64,000 nucleotides of DNA from Streptomyces cynarae. GTDB lineage: Bacteria > Actinomycetota > Actinomycetes > Streptomycetales > Streptomycetaceae. The stretch's first letter is position 1, and every line of letters starts with the position of its first letter. Below, one piece after another: positions 26,385 to 34,669 of the stretch. Under the pieces are notes generated by a model. It was given only the letters and a program-made list of their open reading frames with translations, was not told the DNA's origin and searched no databases. The position numbers and the translations under genes are program-made. The DNA is taken from NCBI RefSeq assembly GCF_025642135.1, contig NZ_CP106793.1, positions 4,902,001-4,966,000 of the forward strand, read 5' to 3'.

Positions 26385-26455
26385 CGGCGCTGACGGCGCT
26401 GACGGCGCTGACGGCGCTGACGGCGGTGACGGCGCTGACCGCGCTCAGCGCCGTC
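26381..26455. repeat. 9-bp tandem repeats plus terminator hairpin between folE and the folate cluster
   Basis: CTGACGGCG is repeated five times perfectly (26381-26425), then two variants follow (GTGACGGCG, CTGACCGCG). The final part forms a hairpin: GACGGCGCTGA (26428-26438) pairs over 11 bp with TCAGCGCCGTC (26445-26455), loop CCGCGC. The same 11-nt left arm also occurs at 26383, 26392, 26401 and 26410, so the single right arm could pair with any of them. The folE stop codon lies in the first unit. Confidence 0.85.
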
Positions 26456-26457
26456 TA

Positions 26458-26943
26458 TCAGGAGACGGGTGCCGCGTTGCCGTCGTGGTCGTCGTCCTCG
26501 GGGAGCTTGCAGACCCGCTCCAGGAACAGGGCGGCCGCTATGACCGCGATGCCCGCGACGACCGAGAAGCCCGCGTAGATGGCCTGGTCGCGGCGGGAGG
26601 GCAGGTCCAGGGAGCCCAGGAGGAAGACGCCCGTGCCCCCGTACATGCCGGCGACCAGGGACGCCACCAGGGCGCTGGCCTGGCCGAAGACCACCGCGCG
26701 GGCCGCCATCAGCGGGTCGACGCCCTTCGCGTCCTGGCGGCGCTCCCGCTGGGCCTTGAGGCGGGCGCGCAGGGAGAGCGCCGTGGCCAGCAGGACCACG
26801 GCGATCAGGGCGAGGACGACGGGCGCGGCCAGTGGGACCCGGGGCAGTGTGCCCACGGCGTCCCACAGGCGGGCGCCCGCCCAGGACAGCACTCCGGCCA
26901 CCACGAACACCGCCACCAGCGTCCTGACGCGCAGCTCTTTCAC
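26458..26943 (-). CDS. DUF3180 membrane protein
   Basis: 161 residues from GTG 26943 (VKELRVRTLVAVFVV), with GGGAC upstream; longer frames upstream run through folK and are not real. Four membrane helices in two pairs are visible: TLVAVFVVAGVLSWAGARL, LAAPVVLALIAVVLLATALS, AVVFGQASALVASLVAGMYGG and AIYAGFSVVAGIAVIAAALFL. DUF3180 is a conserved actinobacterial family encoded beside folK; its function is unknown. It ends tail-to-tail with folE. Confidence 0.85.
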   Translation of the reverse strand: MKELRVRTLVAVFVVAGVLSWAGARLWDAVGTLPRVPLAAPVVLALIAVVLLATALSLRARLKAQRERRQDAKGVDPLMAARAVVFGQASALVASLVAGMYGGTGVFLLGSLDLPSRRDQAIYAGFSVVAGIAVIAAALFLERVCKLPEDDDHDGNAAPVS

Positions 26944-27020
26944 GATGTCCCTTCGTCGGCCCGGCCGTCGGTCGCACGGGGCGGTGATCCGGGAGGCCCC
27001 GGCCCGGTAGACCTTAACGA

Positions 27021-27632
27021 CTACTCGGGCAGCCGGAGTTCCAGGTCGGCGCGGGGCGTGATCCCGTGGCGGGCGACGGCGTCGAGCAGGTGTGCCACCG
27101 GGCCGCGGCCGGGCAGCTGGGCCTCGGGGTCGAGGTCGTGCCACGGCGCGAGGACGAAGGCCCGCTCGTGGGCGCGCGGGTGGGGCAGCGTGAGCACCGG
27201 GTCGTCGGAGACCACGTCGGCGTACGCGACGATGTCCACGTCCAACGTGCGCGCCCCCCAGCGCTCGTCGCGCACCCGGTGGAAGGCCTCCTCGACGGCG
27301 TGCGCCCGCTCCAGCAGGGAGGAGGGGGGCAGGGTCGTCTTCACGACGACCACCGCGTTGAAGTACGCCGGCTGGCTGCCGGGGGCCACGCCCCACGGCT
27401 CGGTCTCGTACACCGGCGAGACCGCCTTGACGCGGACGCCCGGCGTGTCCTCCAGAGCGTCTATCGCGCCCTGGAGGTTCTCCAGGCGGTTGCCCAGGTT
27501 CGAGCCGATGGAGATCACGGCCCGTTTCGGGTTCTGCAGGGTGGTGTCGGCGGCGTCCACTTTCTCCACGACGGAGGTGGGCACCGGCTGGACGGTCGGG
27601 TCGCTCTGACCCCCGGCGAAGAAGGCGCTCAT
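27021..27632 (-). CDS. folK: 2-amino-4-hydroxy-6-hydroxymethyldihydropteridine pyrophosphokinase
   Basis: 203 residues, with a ~35-residue N-terminal extension before the HPPK core. Core motifs: AVISIGSNLGNRLENLQGAI, PVYETEPWGVAPGSQPAYFNAVV, ERWGARTLDVDIVAYADVV and LPHPRAHERAFVLAPW. It transfers pyrophosphate from ATP to hydroxymethyl-dihydropterin in folate synthesis. It overlaps folB by 4 bp (ATGA), so the two are translationally coupled. Confidence 0.95.
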   Translation of the reverse strand: MSAFFAGGQSDPTVQPVPTSVVEKVDAADTTLQNPKRAVISIGSNLGNRLENLQGAIDALEDTPGVRVKAVSPVYETEPWGVAPGSQPAYFNAVVVVKTTLPPSSLLERAHAVEEAFHRVRDERWGARTLDVDIVAYADVVSDDPVLTLPHPRAHERAFVLAPWHDLDPEAQLPGRGPVAHLLDAVARHGITPRADLELRLPE

Positions 27633-27988
27633 ACTCGGCTCCGGGTGATGGTGACGGTCACGTCGTCGAAGGGGACCGTGATCGGGGCGTCCGGCTTGTG
27701 GACGCAGACCTCGACCTCCTGGACCGGGGCGTGCTTCAGGCAGGACAGTGCGATGCGCTCCGCGAGCGTCTCGATGAGGTTCACGGGCTCCCCCTCGACC
27801 ACGGCGACGACCTCCTCGGCCACCACGCCGTAGTGCACGGTCTTCGTCAGGTCGTCGTCGGTCGCGGCCGGCCGGGTGTCCACGCCCAAGACGAGATCGA
27901 CGATGAAGGTCTGGCCCTCCTCGCGCTCCTTGGGGAACACGCCGTGGTGCCCGCGGGCCTTCAGGCCGCGCAGCGCGACACGATCCAC
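27629..27988 (-). CDS. folB: Dihydroneopterin aldolase
   Basis: 119 residues from GTG 27988 (VDRVALRGLKARGHHGVF), with CAGGAG upstream; earlier in-frame starts give non-family sequence. Conserved: GHHGVFPKEREEGQTFIVDL, HYGVVAEEVVAVVEGEPVNLIETLAERIA and HKPDAPI. It cleaves dihydroneopterin to hydroxymethyl-dihydropterin and glycolaldehyde. The 275-bp gap upstream, up to the NTF2-like gene, has no further gene but may hold a promoter. Confidence 0.95.
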   Translation of the reverse strand: MDRVALRGLKARGHHGVFPKEREEGQTFIVDLVLGVDTRPAATDDDLTKTVHYGVVAEEVVAVVEGEPVNLIETLAERIALSCLKHAPVQEVEVCVHKPDAPITVPFDDVTVTITRSRV

Positions 27989-28244
27989 GCGAATCACTCC
28001 TGCAATCGTCGGTAGCGGCCGATTCTCACCGGATGCGGACGGTACACCGGCCTCGAATGAATCTACCTGCGAGCACTGACACCGTCGGCCCACGGGGGCG
28101 CGCGCCGACGGCACCGGCGGGAGGGCTCATCGGGCGTTTCCCCTGGGGAACACGGTGGCTCATGACCGGGTAGCCGCCCATACCCGGGAGTAGGTGATTC
28201 CGACCACTTCAGGCCGCCTACCCACTCGCGCGGGCCGTCCACCC

Positions 28245-28280
28245 CTCAGACGGAGTCGTCCTCTCAGACGGAGTCGTCCT
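28245..28280. repeat. 18-bp perfect tandem duplication across a stop codon
   Basis: CTCAGACGGAGTCGTCCT occurs at 28245-28262 and 28263-28280. On the minus strand each copy encodes ...DDSV followed by TGA, so the stop at 28264-28266 is duplicated in frame just beyond the gene. Confidence 0.9.
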
Positions 28281-28764
28281 CCTCGTCGTCACTGGTTTCG
28301 GTCAGCACGGGGGAGGCGTGGTGCGACCAGAGCTTCCAGCCGTCGGACGTGCGGCGGAACACGTTCGTGGCGACCACGAGCTGACCGACGAGCGGGCCCG
28401 GCTCCTCGCCGCCGTCGGGGGACGGGCCGCCGCTGAGGATGTTCTCCGTGCACGTCACGAGGGCGGTGTCGCCGGTCACGGAGACATGGACGTCGGTGAG
28501 GAAGAACTGGATGTAGTCGGTGTTCGCCATGATCAGCGCGTACGACCGCAGGACCTCGCCGCGTCCGGTCAGGACGGGCCAGCCCGGGTGGACGCAGGAG
28601 ACCACGCCGGTGTCGGCCGGGTCGTGGTACTCCTCGTCCACGCCCAGGTCGGCGGGGGCGAGCCAGAGCGAGGACAGCTCCTCGAAGTCCCCCCGCTCCA
28701 TGGCCTCGTAGAAGGCCGTGTTGGCCAGTTCGACCTGTTCGACGTCCGTGTGGGCGGTGCTCAC
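28264..28764 (-). CDS. NTF2-like (SnoaL-fold) protein in the folate operon
   Basis: 166 residues from GTG 28764, overlapping the folP stop by 4 bp. The domain is NTF2-like: VELANTAFYEAMERGDFEELSSLW, HPGWPVLTGRGEVLRSYALIM, VTCTENIL, then VVATNVFRRTSDGWKLWSHHAS. It has the cone-shaped fold used by ketosteroid-isomerase-like enzymes and by many binding proteins. The tight coupling to folP and position before folB are notable, but no folate activity is known for it. It ends with an acidic tail (SDDEEDDSV). Confidence 0.85.
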   Translation of the reverse strand: MSTAHTDVEQVELANTAFYEAMERGDFEELSSLWLAPADLGVDEEYHDPADTGVVSCVHPGWPVLTGRGEVLRSYALIMANTDYIQFFLTDVHVSVTGDTALVTCTENILSGGPSPDGGEEPGPLVGQLVVATNVFRRTSDGWKLWSHHASPVLTETSDDEEDDSV

Positions 28765-29648
28765 CGGGCTCCTTCGGGGGTTCCGGTCGTGCGTGCGTCC
28801 TCCAAGGCGCGGGCGACGCGTACGGCGTCCGCCGTCGCGCGCACCTCGTGCACGCGCACGGCCCAGGCGCCGGCGTGCGCGGCGAGTGCGGAGACGGCGG
28901 CCGTGGCGGCGTCGCGTTCCCGTGCGGGCGGGGGTGCGCCCTCGGGGCCGGCCAGGACGCGGCCGAGGAACCGTTTGCGGGAGGCGGCCACCAGGAGGGG
29001 GTGGCCGAGGCCGAGCAGGCGGTCCAGGCGGGCGAGCAGGGCCAGGTCGTGCTCGGCGTCCTTGGAGAAGCCGAGACCGGGGTCGACGACGATGCGGTCC
29101 GGGGCGATGCCGCCCTCGAGGACGGCCTCCACGCGCGCGTGCAGCTCGTCCACGACCTCGGTGACGACGTCCTCGTAGACGCCCTTGACGTTGCCGCCCT
29201 GCAGGAAGCCGCGCCAGTGCATGACCACGAAGGGGGCGCCCGTGGCCGCGACGACCGGGATCATCGTGGGGTCGGCGAGTCCGCCGCTGACGTCGTTGAC
29301 GAGGGCGGCACCGGCGGCGAGGGCCTGCTCGGCGACACGGGCGCGCATGGTGTCGACAGAGACCGTGACGCCCTCGGAGGCGAGACCGCGCACGACGGGG
29401 ATGACCCGCCTCAGCTCCTCGGCCTCGTCGACACGGGTGGCACCGGGGCGGGTGGACTCCCCGCCGACGTCGACGAGGTCGGCGCCCTCGGAGACCAGGT
29501 CGAGGCCGTGCTTGACGGCGACGGTGGTGTCGAACCAGCGGCCGCCGTCGGAGAAGGAGTCGGGGGTGACGTTGACGACCCCCATGACCGCACAGCGGTC
29601 CCACGCCGGAAGACCGGCCACGCGGCCCCGCCCACTCTTCGTGCTCAT
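28761..29648 (-). CDS. folP: Dihydropteroate synthase
   Basis: 295 residues from ATG 29648. Pterin- and pABA-binding segments are clear: VMGVVNVTPDSFSDGGRW, LVDVGGESTRPGATRVD, SVDTMRARVA, LVNDVSGG, DRIVVDPGLGFSKDAEHD and RKRFLGRVL. It condenses pABA with hydroxymethyl-dihydropterin pyrophosphate and is the sulfonamide target. First gene of the folP-NTF2-folB-folK-DUF3180 cluster. Confidence 0.96.
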   Translation of the reverse strand: MSTKSGRGRVAGLPAWDRCAVMGVVNVTPDSFSDGGRWFDTTVAVKHGLDLVSEGADLVDVGGESTRPGATRVDEAEELRRVIPVVRGLASEGVTVSVDTMRARVAEQALAAGAALVNDVSGGLADPTMIPVVAATGAPFVVMHWRGFLQGGNVKGVYEDVVTEVVDELHARVEAVLEGGIAPDRIVVDPGLGFSKDAEHDLALLARLDRLLGLGHPLLVAASRKRFLGRVLAGPEGAPPPARERDAATAAVSALAAHAGAWAVRVHEVRATADAVRVARALEDARTTGTPEGAR

Positions 29649-29841
29649 ACGTTCAGCGTAGGCCCCCGGGGCCTGTCTTTCGGATCAGCTCGGCGTCAGG
29701 GGCGTGGCAAAGACAGGCCGAGCACCCGCACCCGCCTCCAGGGACGGGTGTCCGCCACGGTGGACCGGCTGCGGCCGGGCTCCGGGGACGGCCCGGTGAG
29801 GCCCCGGGGATCGGGGCCCCCACCGGGCCTGTTGGGGCTTG

Positions 29842-31680
29842 TCAGGCGCGGCTGGGGGTCCGTACCCCGCGTTCCGCCACGCCGTGCGCGCACGGGCGCG
29901 GGGCCCGGGACGTGCGGCGCAGGACGCGGGGGAGGGCCAGGTTCACGAAGCCCTCGGCCTGCATGACCGCGAAGCCGATGCGCGGCAGGTCGCGGGTGGA
30001 GGCGTACACCATGAAGCGCGGCTCCCAGCGAGGCTGGAACTTGGCGTTGAACTTGTACAGGGACTCGATCTGGAACCACCGGGAAAGGAAGACCAGCAGC
30101 CCCCGCCACGCCCGCAGCACGGGCCCCGCACCGATCTTCTCGCCGCGGGCCAGCGCCGAGCGGAACATCGCGAAGTTCAGCGAGACGTGCTCGATGCCGA
30201 ACTTCGGGGCGGCCTGCAGCGCGGCCACGATCAGCAGTTCGTTCATGCCCGGGTCGGCCGAGCGGTCACGGCGCATCAGGTCCAGGGAGGCCCCGTCCGT
30301 GCCCCAGGGGACGAAGTGCAGGACGGCCTTGAGGTCGCCGTACGGTCCCGCCTCGGCGTCGGCCTTGTGGGCCGTCGCGATCAGGCAGTCACCGTCAGCC
30401 GGGTCCCCGACACGGCCGAGCGCCATGGAGAAACCGCGCTCGGTGTCCGTACCGCGCCAGTCCTCGGCCGCCCGTCGTATGCGCTCCAACTCGCCCTCGC
30501 CGAGGTCACGGATGCGCCGTACCCGGGTCTCGTAACCGGCGCGCTCGATGCGCTTCACCATCTGGCGCACGTTGCGCATCGCACGCCCGGAGAGGGAGAA
30601 ATCCTTGACGTCCACCACCGCCTCGTCACCCAGTTCGAGGGCGTCCAGGCCGGTCTCGCGGGTCCACACCTCGCCGCCCGTCTCCGAGCAGCCCACGACC
30701 GCGGGCGTCCAGGAGTGAGCCCTGGCCTCGTCCATGAACCGCTCGATGGCGCCCGGCCAGGCCTCCACGTCGCCGATCGGGTCGCCGCTCGCCAGCATCA
30801 CGCCCGACACGACGCGGTACGTCACCGCCGCCTTGCCGCTCGGTGAGAAGACGACCGCCTTGTCGCGGCGGAGTGCGAAGTGGCCGAGGGAGTCACGACT
30901 CCCGTGCTTGTCCAGCAGGGCGCGCAGCCGTTCCTCGTCCTCCTCGGTGAGCTGGGCGGCCGGGTGTTCGGGCCGGAAGGCCAGGTAGATCGTGGTGATC
31001 GCGGTGATGAGACCGAGCGCGCCGAGCGAGAAGCCCACCGTCCAGGAGGTGTTGCCGGTGTAGTCGACCGGGCCCTCGAAGCCGAACAGGCCGTACAGGA
31101 CGTGCTCGAGGCGGTCGGACAGGCTCGGGTCGCCGACCATGCGGTGCGAGTGGACGCTGACGATGACCAGGCCCAGACCCACGGAACCGGCGCCCATGAG
31201 GATGAAGTTGGCCAGTGCGCGCCAGCGACTGCGCGGGTCGGGCAGGGCCGCGAACTCGCCTCGGTGGCGCAGCAGCGGCACCAGCAGCGCCACCGCGATG
31301 AGCACGCCGACGAGCGAGTGGCGGTAGACGTACTCCGACACGGCGCCCGCCGGAAGGAGCAGTACCGCGGCGCGCCACGCCCGGCGTTTGCGCCGGCGCA
31401 GCCCGTGGGCCAGGAGCAGCAGCAGGACGCCCGCGCTCAGGGACAGGGCCGCGGCGAAGGGTCCGAACGAGCCGGGCAGCACCTCGGCCATGCGGTGCAT
31501 ACGGCTGTGCCGGAAGCGCGGGAACACGCCCGCGGCGATGTCCAGGACTCCCACGAGGGTGCAGGCCCTGGCGATCAGCGTGGGGACGGCCTCCGGACGC
31601 GGGCCGCGGAGTATGCGCCGCACCACACGTGATCGCTCCGGAACCTCATCCGACTTTTCCCCATCTATCCTGACAGACAT
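29842..31680 (-). CDS. MprF/LysX-like integral membrane protein with DUF2156 (lysylphosphatidylglycerol synthetase-type) domain
   Basis: 612 residues from ATG 31680 (MSVRIDGEKSDEVPERS). The N-terminal ~290 residues carry about six to seven membrane helices (FGPFAAALSLSAGVLLLLLAH, GVLIAVALLVPLLRH, FILMGAGSVGLGLVIVSVH, WTVGFSLGALGLITAITTIYLAF). The C-terminal ~310 residues are DUF2156, the GNAT-fold aminoacyl-tRNA-dependent transferase of MprF (KAVVFSPSGKAAVTYRVVSG, ASLDLMRRDRSADPGMNELLI). Such proteins aminoacylate phosphatidylglycerol or related lipids and lower envelope negative charge. There is no lysyl-tRNA synthetase domain, so it is MprF-like rather than full LysX. Confidence 0.85.
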   Translation of the reverse strand: MSVRIDGEKSDEVPERSRVVRRILRGPRPEAVPTLIARACTLVGVLDIAAGVFPRFRHSRMHRMAEVLPGSFGPFAAALSLSAGVLLLLLAHGLRRRKRRAWRAAVLLLPAGAVSEYVYRHSLVGVLIAVALLVPLLRHRGEFAALPDPRSRWRALANFILMGAGSVGLGLVIVSVHSHRMVGDPSLSDRLEHVLYGLFGFEGPVDYTGNTSWTVGFSLGALGLITAITTIYLAFRPEHPAAQLTEEDEERLRALLDKHGSRDSLGHFALRRDKAVVFSPSGKAAVTYRVVSGVMLASGDPIGDVEAWPGAIERFMDEARAHSWTPAVVGCSETGGEVWTRETGLDALELGDEAVVDVKDFSLSGRAMRNVRQMVKRIERAGYETRVRRIRDLGEGELERIRRAAEDWRGTDTERGFSMALGRVGDPADGDCLIATAHKADAEAGPYGDLKAVLHFVPWGTDGASLDLMRRDRSADPGMNELLIVAALQAAPKFGIEHVSLNFAMFRSALARGEKIGAGPVLRAWRGLLVFLSRWFQIESLYKFNAKFQPRWEPRFMVYASTRDLPRIGFAVMQAEGFVNLALPRVLRRTSRAPRPCAHGVAERGVRTPSRA

Positions 31681-31890
31681 CGCATCCCGTAGTTCTGCGA
31701 GAGACCTTGAGCCCGGTGCCGATCGGGGCATCCGGCGACATTGCGCCCTCTAGGACGGTGTCTCGGGGAGAGAGGTTCACTCCCCATCACAAAGCTGGTT
31801 CAAAGCCGACGGAAAGTCCGGGGCAAGGGCCGGCGAAACCGCGGGGGCGGGCCCCGCGGCCGTATGGAAAGCGCAGGCAGGAAAGAGCCC

Positions 31891-33021
31891 ATGGGTCTCA
31901 CGAGCAACAAGGTGCTGGCGCTGGCGATCGTGTTCGCCGTGCTGCTGTTCTTCGGCACGGTGTGGTACTGGCCACGTCTGGCACGAAGGAACTGGCAGGC
32001 CGTCAGTGGACGGGTCGGTCTGCTGTTCGCCACCCAGTTGTCGATCTTCGCGTCCCTCGGGCTCTTCGCCAACCAGTCCTTCGGCTTCTACGCCAGCTGG
32101 TCCGATCTGTTCGGCCAGGACACGGGACAGGGTGTGGTCGTCGACAACGGCGCCACGGGAGCGAGCGGCGGAGCCGTCCAGGTGGTCGGCACCCAGACCG
32201 TGAACGTGGCGGGCGGCGGACAGCCGCAGATCGGCGGACAGATCCAGAGAATCACCATATTCGGCGCCAAGACCCATATCGCCACGCCGGCGTACGTCTA
32301 CCTGCCGCCGGAGTACTTCCAGCCGCAGTTCCGCACGCGGTCGTTCCCGGTGGGCGTCGTCCTCACCGGCTACCCGGGTACGGCGGAGGCGCTCATCAAG
32401 GGGCTGAAGTATCCGCAGACGGCGCACGACCTTTCCAAGAGCGGCAAGATGCAGCCGATGATCCTGGTGATGCTGCGCCCGACCGTGGTACCGCCGCGGG
32501 ACACGGAGTGCGTGGACATTCCGGGTGGGCCGCAGGTCGAGACCTTCTTCGCGAAGGACCTCCCCGACTCGATCAAGTCCCACTACAAGAGGGTGGGCGT
32601 CAGGCCCGCCGGCTGGGGCATCATCGGCGACTCCACGGGCGGCTACTGCGCGCTGAAGTTCGCGATGCACCACCCGGACGTCTATGCCGCCGCGGTGGGT
32701 CTGTCGCCGTACTTCAAGGCGCCGATCGACCCGACCACGGGCGACCTCTTCCACGGGAACAAGGATCTGCAGAACCGCGCCGACCTGATGTGGTACCTCA
32801 AGCACATGCCGGCGCCCAACACCTCACTGCTCGTCACGAGCAGCAAGCACGGCGAGTTCCACTACAAGGCCACGCTCAAGTTCATCCAGCAGGTGCGGGC
32901 CAACAAGGTGACCCGCATCTCGTCGCTCATCCTCGACAGCGGCGGCCACAACTTCAACACGTGGCTGCGGGAGATCCCGGGTTCGCTGCAGTGGCTGAGC
33001 GGGCGGCTCAGCGACCGCTGA
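31891..33021 (+). CDS. Membrane-anchored esterase, alpha/beta hydrolase (antigen 85 / esterase D-like)
   Basis: 376 residues from ATG 31891 (MGLTSNKVLALAIV); upstream in-frame starts add basic, non-family sequence. Two N-terminal membrane helices (LALAIVFAVLLFFGTVWYW, LLFATQLSIFASLGLFANQ) are followed by an extracytoplasmic hydrolase. The nucleophile elbow is GDSTGG in GWGIIGDSTGGYCALKFA, and the catalytic His is probably in LDSGGHNFNTW. The fold matches the esterase family that includes mycolyltransferases, but Streptomyces lacks mycolates, so the substrate is unknown. Divergent from the MprF-like gene over 210 bp. Confidence 0.85.
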   Translation: MGLTSNKVLALAIVFAVLLFFGTVWYWPRLARRNWQAVSGRVGLLFATQLSIFASLGLFANQSFGFYASWSDLFGQDTGQGVVVDNGATGASGGAVQVVGTQTVNVAGGGQPQIGGQIQRITIFGAKTHIATPAYVYLPPEYFQPQFRTRSFPVGVVLTGYPGTAEALIKGLKYPQTAHDLSKSGKMQPMILVMLRPTVVPPRDTECVDIPGGPQVETFFAKDLPDSIKSHYKRVGVRPAGWGIIGDSTGGYCALKFAMHHPDVYAAAVGLSPYFKAPIDPTTGDLFHGNKDLQNRADLMWYLKHMPAPNTSLLVTSSKHGEFHYKATLKFIQQVRANKVTRISSLILDSGGHNFNTWLREIPGSLQWLSGRLSDR

Positions 33022-33381
33022 GCGGGTGAATGGGTGGTATCTCCACAAGAATTCGCCGCCAATCCGGAGACGGCCGGCTCCCGGTTCCCTTTCGGGAGGG
33101 GAGCCGGGCCACGGTAACGAGCTTCCGGCCGCGCGATAAACGATCTTGAAGATCTGTCCCGGCGACTCCGGAAGGGGCCCGCGGAGTGCCCAAACGGCCC
33201 GGCGGGGCGTCCCATGCCCCCGTCGGGCGCCGACGGTGTTTCCGCGTCGAAGGGAATCTCCCGGATTCGGGAGGGTGTTGTTCCCATTCCGATGTCGTGG
33301 GGCTGTGGGAACGTTGCGGTGTGGCCGCATTTTTACCGGGTGTGGCACCATCATTCGCCTACGCGCGGTAAGTTTCTGGCC
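33022..33381. other. 360-bp intergenic region with hairpins and a GATCTT palindrome, no gene seen
   Basis: Contains the esterase terminator (33072-33110), a 13-bp palindrome GATCTTGAAGATC at 33142-33154 and a hairpin CTCCCG-GATT-CGGGAG at 33258-33273. The last 100 bp are relatively AT-rich (CATTTTTACC) and probably hold the promoter of the gene at 33382. In-frame starts upstream of 33382 do not give plausible protein sequence. Confidence 0.6.
33072..33110 (+). terminator. Hairpin terminator after the esterase gene
   Basis: Stem CCGGCTCCC (33074-33082) with GGGAGCCGG (33099-33107), extended by outer GG/CC pairs and an inner CCC-TTTC-GGG. It lies 50 bp after the stop; no U-run. Confidence 0.7.
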
Positions 33382-34563
33382 ATGCCACGTGGACGTCACC
33401 GTCATTCCCCACCCTTGCACAGGCTGTTGCCTCCTTCGGTGATCGCAGGCGTCTCGGTCGTCTGCGCCGTGGGGCCCTGGTTGTTCACGGAGCCGCTGGT
33501 GCTCCGTGGGCTGGCCGCGGGTGCCGCGGTCACGACGATCCTGGGCTCGGTCGTCATGCGCCGCTGGGATCTGGCCGCGGGCAAACGCGTCGCCGACCTC
33601 ACGCGCGCGCGGGCGAGCGACGAATGGCGTCACGAGGAGCGCGTCGCCGAGCTGGAGACCGACCTGGAGGAGTCGCGCGAACTGCGCGCCAAACTGGAGC
33701 AGAGGCTCCGCGCCAAGCGCACGGAACTGGCCAATCTCCGCAACGAACACGCCGCCCTGCTGCGGCGGTACGCCACAGCGGAGACGGAGCGCGCGAGCGC
33801 CCTGGAGGGCCGCCGCCGGCTGGCGATCGAGGCAGCGCCCTCTTCCCCCGAGCTGTCCGCGCCGGTCGCTGAGGCGCCCGCCACCGAGCCGGACGGGGAC
33901 GCCGGGCCGTCGTCGTCCGCGCCCCGGGCGTTCTCCCCGGAGGGACCGGCGCTCTTCGCCGCGGCCAACGAGGCGCTGGCACGGCTTGCCCGGGGCGGTG
34001 CCGCGGGCGTGGCCGGAGAGCCGGACGCCGAGTCCGGGGCGGCGAGCGGGAAGGACTCCCCGACGAAGGACGGCCCGGACGACGACGGCGGCGAGCGCGC
34101 CTCCGCCGACCCCGACGCCTCCGACGCCCCGGAGGCCCCCGAGGCCGGCACCGGGACCGAGACGGAGAGCGAGGGCGAGTCGGCCGCCGAGCAGGAGCAC
34201 CCGGCCGCCTCGACGGAACAGCAGCCGCAGCCCCCCGCCGCCAAGCCCGCACACACCACCGGCCACTTCACGGTGCCGACCGCCGTGGCCGTCGTACCGT
34301 CGGCCCCGCGTCCGCGCCCGGCCGTCGAGGGCGGGTTCGACTTCTTCGGCACCAAGTCGCGGCAGAGCCTGGAGTCCGTGCAGAACGAGGACCTCGCGGA
34401 CGTCGTCGGCCAGGAGGCGCTCGCGGTGCACAAGGCGGAGTCCGAGTCCGGCTTCAAGTCCGCGGACCCCGAGGCGCGCGCCGTCGGACAGGTCATCGAC
34501 CTGACGGCGCACGACGAGACCGAGCGGATCGACGTGCAGGGGCTGCGGACCGCGGCCTCCTGA
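33382..34563 (+). CDS. Membrane-anchored coiled-coil protein with long acidic/Pro-rich tail
   Basis: 393 residues from ATG 33382 (MPRGRHRHSPPLHRLL). Two short hydrophobic helices (VIAGVSVVCAVGPWLF, VLRGLAAGAAVTTILGSVVM) are followed by a strongly predicted coiled coil at about residues 65-130 (RHEERVAELETDLEESREL, KLEQRLRAKRTELANLRNEH). The ~180-residue tail is rich in Glu, Pro, Ala and Asp and looks disordered, but the last ~60 residues (GGFDFFGTKSRQSLESVQNE, VIDLTAHDETERIDVQGL) are less repetitive and may be a conserved binding motif. No enzyme domain was recognised. It could be a scaffold for envelope or division proteins; function unknown. Confidence 0.75.
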   Translation: MPRGRHRHSPPLHRLLPPSVIAGVSVVCAVGPWLFTEPLVLRGLAAGAAVTTILGSVVMRRWDLAAGKRVADLTRARASDEWRHEERVAELETDLEESRELRAKLEQRLRAKRTELANLRNEHAALLRRYATAETERASALEGRRRLAIEAAPSSPELSAPVAEAPATEPDGDAGPSSSAPRAFSPEGPALFAAANEALARLARGGAAGVAGEPDAESGAASGKDSPTKDGPDDDGGERASADPDASDAPEAPEAGTGTETESEGESAAEQEHPAASTEQQPQPPAAKPAHTTGHFTVPTAVAVVPSAPRPRPAVEGGFDFFGTKSRQSLESVQNEDLADVVGQEALAVHKAESESGFKSADPEARAVGQVIDLTAHDETERIDVQGLRTAAS

Positions 34564-34669
34564 ACCCGCCAGGACGTGGATGAGGGGCGGCGGCACGCCA
34601 GGTGCCGCCGCCCCTCACGTCGTCGCGTCGTCCCTCGGCACGTGGTGGCGCTGCCGCCTACGCTGCCGC

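Noticed and set aside
26944..27396. Upstream extension of the DUF3180 frame
   Set aside because: It overlaps folK in another frame and has no family-like sequence; GTG 26943 has a ribosome-binding site.
28765..29604. Continuation of the NTF2-like frame upstream through folP
   Set aside because: The upstream part is Arg/His/Pro-rich shadow of folP; the GTG at 28764 with the 4-bp overlap is the natural start.
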